This document shows positions 60,514-64,000 of a stretch of 64,000 nt of DNA, piece after piece. Position 1 is the stretch's first letter. Every line of letters begins with the position of its first letter. Source of the stretch: an uncultured Pelagibacteraceae bacterium (GTDB lineage Bacteria; Pseudomonadota; Alphaproteobacteria; Pelagibacterales; Pelagibacteraceae); the NCBI GenBank assembly GCA_902616725.1, contig CACMTZ010000004.1, forward strand, positions 124,001-188,000, written 5' to 3'. A program made the position numbers and the translations under genes. Below the pieces are notes generated by a model. It saw only the letters and a list, made by a program, of their open reading frames with translations, did no database searches and had not been told where the DNA came from.

Positions 60514-61567
60514 AAATTTTTTTGAAGTTAACAACGTTGATTTTAATGTAGGAAACAAAACTAAAGTTAAAAACGTTTCTTTTGCAATTGAAAATCAAGG
60601 TGACGTAATATGTCTTTTAGGTCCTTCAGGAATTGGCAAAACTACAATTTTAAGAACGATTGCAGGCCTTGAAAAATTAAAAAAAGGATCAATCATATTA
60701 AATGGAAAAACTTTATCTTCTGAAAATATTAACTTAGAGCCAGAAGAAAGAAATGTTTCACTTGCTTTTCAAGATAACAGCTTATTCCCACATTACACTA
60801 TTGAAAAAAATATTTCGCTTGGTTCTGAAAGAAATAAGGAAAAAAAAGAGAAAAAAATTAGTTTAAAAGAAATAGTAGATTTATTAGATATATTTCACAT
60901 TCTTAATAAATATCCTCATGAAATAAGTGCTGGTGAAGCCCAAAGAGCCTCATTAGCAAGATCATTGATAATGCAACCAGACTTGTTGTTACTTGATGAG
61001 CCATTATCAAATGTAGATCAAAGTTTTAAAGAAGAAATCCAAGTAAGATTAAAAAAAATTTTAAATAAATTAAAGATCACAACAATCATTGTTACACATG
61101 ACTCTTATGAGGCATTTTATTTAGGATCTAAATGCGGAATAATTTTAAATCAAGAACTGAAACAATTTGATGATCCCTACAAGGTTTATCATTTGCCAAA
61201 TTCTATTGAAGTTGTAAATTTTTTAAATAGAGGAATTTTGGTTCCAGCAAAGGTGACTGGAAAAAATACTTTAGAAAACTGGGATTTAGGCACTATTGAA
61301 GGGAATTTTATAAAAGAGTATCCAGAAGGTGCTAATGTTCAACTATTACTTCAGCCAGAAGATTTAGAGCATGATGATACAAGTAATTTAAAACTTGAGG
61401 TAGTTGATCGAAAATTTAGAGGCACTAATTTTATTTATACTCTTAGAGCTCCAAGTAATACTTTAATTCCAGTATTTGTTCACTCACACCATATACATCA
61501 ACATGAAGTGGATGAAAAATTTGGTATCAAAAGACCAATTCATATTGATCATATAGTTTGCTTCTAA
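60506..61567 (+). CDS. fbpC: iron(III) ABC transporter ATP-binding protein
   Basis: 353-residue FbpC/PotA-type ATPase. Walker A GPSGIGKTT, Walker B LLLLDEPLSNVD and switch His in VTHDSYEAF are intact. The signature is ISAGEAQRASLARSL, with Ala and Glu in place of the usual Gly-Gln of LSGGQ, a modest variation. The C-terminal TOBE-like domain (about 235-350) is present. It energises FbpAB iron uptake. The start is inside the fbpB end by an 8-bp overlap. Confidence 0.92.
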   Translation: MTKNFFEVNNVDFNVGNKTKVKNVSFAIENQGDVICLLGPSGIGKTTILRTIAGLEKLKKGSIILNGKTLSSENINLEPEERNVSLAFQDNSLFPHYTIEKNISLGSERNKEKKEKKISLKEIVDLLDIFHILNKYPHEISAGEAQRASLARSLIMQPDLLLLDEPLSNVDQSFKEEIQVRLKKILNKLKITTIIVTHDSYEAFYLGSKCGIILNQELKQFDDPYKVYHLPNSIEVVNFLNRGILVPAKVTGKNTLENWDLGTIEGNFIKEYPEGANVQLLLQPEDLEHDDTSNLKLEVVDRKFRGTNFIYTLRAPSNTLIPVFVHSHHIHQHEVDEKFGIKRPIHIDHIVCF

Positions 61568-61584
61568 TAAAAACCTTTTAGAAA

Positions 61585-62277
61585 ATGAAAAGTAACTTTA
61601 AAGTTTTTTTAAAGGGAATTATTGACGTAAGCCCACTGATGATACCAGTGGTCCCTTTTGGTTTGATATTTGGCGTATTAGCTATTGATATTGGGTTTAC
61701 TCCAATTGAAACAATGGCAATGTCTCTAATTATTTTTGGTGGTGCTTCGCAAATAGTATTATTGCAATTATTTTCAGGAGGAGCCTCATCTTTAGTAATA
61801 ATAAGTTCTGTTGGGGCTGTTAATTCAAGACATTTACTTTATGGCGCAGTTGTATCTGAACATCTATCTGATTTAAAATTAATCTGGAAAATAATTATTT
61901 CATACTTTTTAATTGATCAGGCATTTGCAATTTCAAATGAATATTTAAAAAAAAATAAAGATAATAATAGATATTTTCACTTAGTAGGTGGTGGAGCTAC
62001 TTGTTGGGTGATATGGCAATCAACAACATTTTTAGGAATTATACTTGGAGCAGCAATCCCAGAAAAACTTGGTCTAAGTTTTGCAGTTCCTTTAACTTTC
62101 TTAGCTCTATTAGTTAATGATTTTAGAAAACTTATAAATGTGATTGTAATAATTATTTCAGGATTGGTTGCTACGTTGGGATATAATTATATTCCTTTTA
62201 AAGCCTACGTCATAGTTGCTGCTTTAGCAGGATTATTCACTGCAATGATTTTAACAACGAAAAATAAAAAAGTATGA
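61585..62277 (+). CDS. azlC: AzlC family branched-chain amino-acid exporter subunit
   Basis: 230-residue membrane protein. IPVVPFGLIFGVLAIDIGFT, SLIIFGGASQIVLLQLFSGG and GAVNSRHLLYGAVVSEHL are the AzlC signatures. Together with AzlD it exports branched-chain amino acids or analogues. It lies 17 bp after fbpC and overlaps azlD by 4 bp. A link to iron is unlikely; it may be a separate unit reading through. Confidence 0.93.
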   Translation: MKSNFKVFLKGIIDVSPLMIPVVPFGLIFGVLAIDIGFTPIETMAMSLIIFGGASQIVLLQLFSGGASSLVIISSVGAVNSRHLLYGAVVSEHLSDLKLIWKIIISYFLIDQAFAISNEYLKKNKDNNRYFHLVGGGATCWVIWQSTTFLGIILGAAIPEKLGLSFAVPLTFLALLVNDFRKLINVIVIIISGLVATLGYNYIPFKAYVIVAALAGLFTAMILTTKNKKV

Positions 62278-62588
62278 GCAACTGGGCATTAATTCTATAT
62301 TGTGGATTGATTACGTATCTAACAAGATTTTCTATGATAGCTTTAATTAAAAAGGAAATGTTTAATGATAGAATTAGAGAAATATTGTCATTTGTGCCAT
62401 CTGCAATATTTCCTGCAATAATTTTTCCGGCAATTTTTATTAATGACAAAGGCTTGTTCGAAATAGATGATAATCCAAAGATATTAGCTGCAATAATTGC
62501 AATGGTTATTGGTATTTTCTCTAGAAGTATAATTGCGACAATATTTTCAGGATTAGCTTCTTATTGGTTTTTAATATTTGTTGTATAA
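62274..62588 (+). CDS. azlD: AzlD family protein
   Basis: 104-residue membrane partner of AzlC with four helices and the TYLTRFSMIALIKKEMF and SFVPSAIFPAIIFPAIF segments of the family. The start overlaps the azlC stop (ATGA). Length and position are as in other azlCD pairs, where the heteromer exports amino acids. Confidence 0.93.
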   Translation: MSNWALILYCGLITYLTRFSMIALIKKEMFNDRIREILSFVPSAIFPAIIFPAIFINDKGLFEIDDNPKILAAIIAMVIGIFSRSIIATIFSGLASYWFLIFVV

Positions 62589-62594
62589 ATAATC

Positions 62595-62963
62595 ATGAAA
62601 AAAATTTTAACTTTTTGTTTTCTTTTATTTGCATTCAATGTCAATGCAATGGAAAAAGAGACAACTTTTAAAAAAGAATTATTTGATAAAGCACAATCTG
62701 AAGGCAAAGTTGTAGTAGTTAGCTCATGGATTAAGTATTGCATGTCATGCGCTAGTCAAATGAAAGTTTTGCAAAAAGCAAAAAATGATTTTAAAAATAT
62801 TGAATATTTTTCATTTGATGTTACTAACAAGGAAATTGCTAATTTCTTTAATGTGCAATATCAAACTACACTTTTAATTTTTAAAGACAATAAAGAAGTC
62901 TATCGGAGTCTTGGAGAGACTTCTAAAGAACTAATCTACAAAGCTTTAAGATCTTCTATTTAA
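62595..62963 (+). CDS. exported thioredoxin-like protein
   Basis: 122-residue protein with a signal peptide (KKILTFCFLLFAFNVNA, cleavage about residue 18) and a thioredoxin fold: VVVSSWIKYCMSCASQMKVL with a C-x2-C (CMSC) active site, then FSFDVTNKEIANFFNVQYQTTLLIF with a Thr in place of the usual cis-Pro-adjacent residue order. It resembles the C-terminal domain of DsbD. Likely a periplasmic thiol oxidoreductase. It follows azlD by 6 bp and ends next to the convergent MBL gene. Confidence 0.8.
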   Translation: MKKILTFCFLLFAFNVNAMEKETTFKKELFDKAQSEGKVVVVSSWIKYCMSCASQMKVLQKAKNDFKNIEYFSFDVTNKEIANFFNVQYQTTLLIFKDNKEVYRSLGETSKELIYKALRSSI

Positions 62964-62964
62964 T

Positions 62965-63645
62965 TTAAACACCTAAATTAATATTTTTAGATACATTGTA
63001 ATCAATTTGAGCAGGTTTTTTTAAATTAAGATTGTTCATGATTTCAATATATTCATCAACACTGCTTACTTGTAATCTTGGATTTTGTTTTTTTTCTTTT
63101 CCAATCGTGCTTACTTTTTCGCCTTTGTAATCATGAGCAGGGTACAAAAGAGTTTCCTCAGGTAATTTTAGAAGTTTATTAAAAATTGAATTATAAGCAT
63201 CTTTTGAACTACCATTTTGAAAGTCTGTTCGACCAGTCCCGTTAATTAGAAGTGTGTCACCTGAAAAAAGATAATTATCCATTAAAAAGCTATAACTATC
63301 TGAAGTATGTCCAGGAGTATACATCGCTCTAATTTTAAAATTATCTAGACTGATATATTCATCATCTTTAACTTTTATTTCAACGGCATCCGCAGGAGTA
63401 TGGGCGCCCATGATAGTAGAGCATTTAGTAATATTTTTAAGCTTAGATGCCCCTGTTACATGATCTGCATGTATGTGGGTATCAATTACTTTTACTAATT
63501 TTAAATCTAACTTCTTTAGTAAATTTATGTATTCGCCAACATTTTCTAACACAGGATCAATAATTAATGCTTCCCTTCCTTTTCCAGACGAGACTAAATA
63601 GGTATATGTAGAAGAGTTTTTGTCGAATAATTGTTTGAAAATCAT
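62965..63645 (-). CDS. ETHE1-like MBL-fold hydrolase (persulfide dioxygenase type)
   Basis: 226-residue metallo-beta-lactamase-fold protein. DTHIHADHVTGASKL is the metal motif, MYTPGHTSDSYSFLM and YLFSGDTLLINGTGRTDF add further ligands, and LYPAHDYKGEKVSTIGKEK is typical of ETHE1/YcbL-like enzymes rather than glyoxalase II. It may oxidise glutathione persulfide to sulfite. No rhodanese domain is fused. It is convergent with the thioredoxin-like gene (1-bp gap). Confidence 0.86.
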   Translation of the reverse strand: MIFKQLFDKNSSTYTYLVSSGKGREALIIDPVLENVGEYINLLKKLDLKLVKVIDTHIHADHVTGASKLKNITKCSTIMGAHTPADAVEIKVKDDEYISLDNFKIRAMYTPGHTSDSYSFLMDNYLFSGDTLLINGTGRTDFQNGSSKDAYNSIFNKLLKLPEETLLYPAHDYKGEKVSTIGKEKKQNPRLQVSSVDEYIEIMNNLNLKKPAQIDYNVSKNINLGV

Positions 63646-63718
63646 TTAATTATAATAACACATAAGTACAAATTGACCCATTGTAAAAATAATACGAGGA
63701 ATTATTTCTAAACACATT

Positions 63719-64000
63719 ATGAAAATATTAAAATTTTTAATTATCTTTTTATTTACTTACACATTTGCCTATGCTGATAAAAATATGAAAATCGGCTCTA
63801 AAGGTAAAGAAAGTGAAGTCTCACGTGTAGTTAAAGTTGTGATGTATGACAACTATTATGAACCAAGTTCATTTCAAATTAAAGCTGGTGAAACAATTAA
63901 ATTTGAAGTGGAAAATGCTGGTATGCTTGTCCATGAATTTAATATTGCAAATAAAATGATGCATATGAAACATCAACCAGAAATGATTAAAATGGTTGAG
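63719..64000 (+). CDS. exported cupredoxin-like protein (3' end outside window)
   Basis: The first 94 residues of a gene cut by the window end. A signal peptide (KILKFLIIFLFTYTFAYA) is followed by a cupredoxin-type beta-sandwich: VVKVVMYDNYYEPSSFQIKAGETI, split as VVKVVMYDNYYEP and FQIKAGETIKFEVEN, and MLVHEFNI with His as a copper-ligand candidate, then a Met/His-rich run (NKMMHMKHQPEM). It is likely a periplasmic copper-binding protein. The second half of the copper site lies beyond the window. It is divergent from the ETHE1-like gene. Confidence 0.8.
   Translation, partial: MKILKFLIIFLFTYTFAYADKNMKIGSKGKESEVSRVVKVVMYDNYYEPSSFQIKAGETIKFEVENAGMLVHEFNIANKMMHMKHQPEMIKMVE

Noticed and set aside
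1..64000. CRISPR arrays, tRNA/rRNA genes, insertion sequences, prophage
   Set aside because: No spaced repeats, no cloverleaf-sized GC-rich gaps and no transposase or integrase motifs were seen; gaps are too short for most of these.

Overview
The window looks like a piece of chromosome from a SAR11-clade alphaproteobacterium (Candidatus Pelagibacter or a close relative). The DNA is very AT-rich. Genes are packed with 1-13 bp overlaps or gaps of a few bases, and no gene-free stretch exceeds 300 bp. The gene content (TMAO/TMA catabolism, dimethylglycine oxidation, type III glutamine synthetase, tetrahydrofolate C1 enzymes) is the streamlined marine methylotrophy typical of that clade. I see no tRNA, rRNA, CRISPR array, transposase, integrase or prophage. 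The assignment rests on recognition of families, not on a search.

Layout. (1) 1-5.8 kb: a cupin, ZapE, YjbQ, then on the minus strand a photolyase, a diaminopropionate-ammonia-lyase-like PLP enzyme and GlnT. (2) 5.8-24.2 kb is a methylated-amine island. On the minus strand it holds an Amt transporter with small membrane proteins, N-methylglutamate synthase mgsCBA with a lysine-rich partner, a second glutamine-synthetase-like ligase (probable gamma-glutamylmethylamide synthetase), an FAD amine-oxidase-like protein, a small winged-helix-like protein and the TMAO demethylase tdm. The TMAO transporter tmoX, tmoW, tmoV follows on the plus strand, split by a three-gene cassette with a MORN protein, and then tmm (TMA monooxygenase). 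(3) 24.3-34.1 kb: a GpsA-like/Fe-alcohol dehydrogenase/amidotransferase operon, formate-THF ligase, and a four-subunit sarcosine oxidase or N-methylglutamate dehydrogenase. (4) 34.1-42.6 kb: an EamA exporter, an Asp/Glu racemase, a cold-shock protein, purEK, and an operon of a degenerate M19-dipeptidase-like protein with three uncharacterised partners. (5) 42.6-47.7 kb: a DmdA-related GcvT-fold demethylase coupled to a methylene-THF reductase, then a split APS-kinase-like/nucleotidylyltransferase pair, an enoyl-CoA hydratase and small proteins. (6) 47.7-53.5 kb: dimethylglycine/sarcosine dehydrogenase with etfB, etfA and ETF-quinone oxidoreductase. (7) 53.5-64 kb: DUF2237, a 2OG-oxygenase-like protein, hisI, folE, acuI-like, a LysR regulator, a Fur-box-controlled iron(III) ABC transporter with an extra Cys-rich micro-protein, azlCD, an exported thioredoxin-like protein, an ETHE1-like hydrolase, and a truncated cupredoxin at the edge.

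How it fits together. TMAO is imported by TmoXVW, or made from TMA by Tmm, and split by Tdm to dimethylamine and formaldehyde. Monomethylamine would be captured by a GS-like ligase, moved to N-methylglutamate by MgsABC and oxidised by the four-subunit dehydrogenase. C1 units flow through THF (Fhs, MTHFR, GcvT-type domains), and electrons from dimethylglycine/sarcosine oxidation flow through ETF to the quinone pool. The missing link is dimethylamine to methylamine: the known DmmDABC enzyme is not here and is reported absent from SAR11. The FAD oxidoreductase at 12942-14288, between tdm and the GS/mgs genes, is the most interesting candidate for that step.
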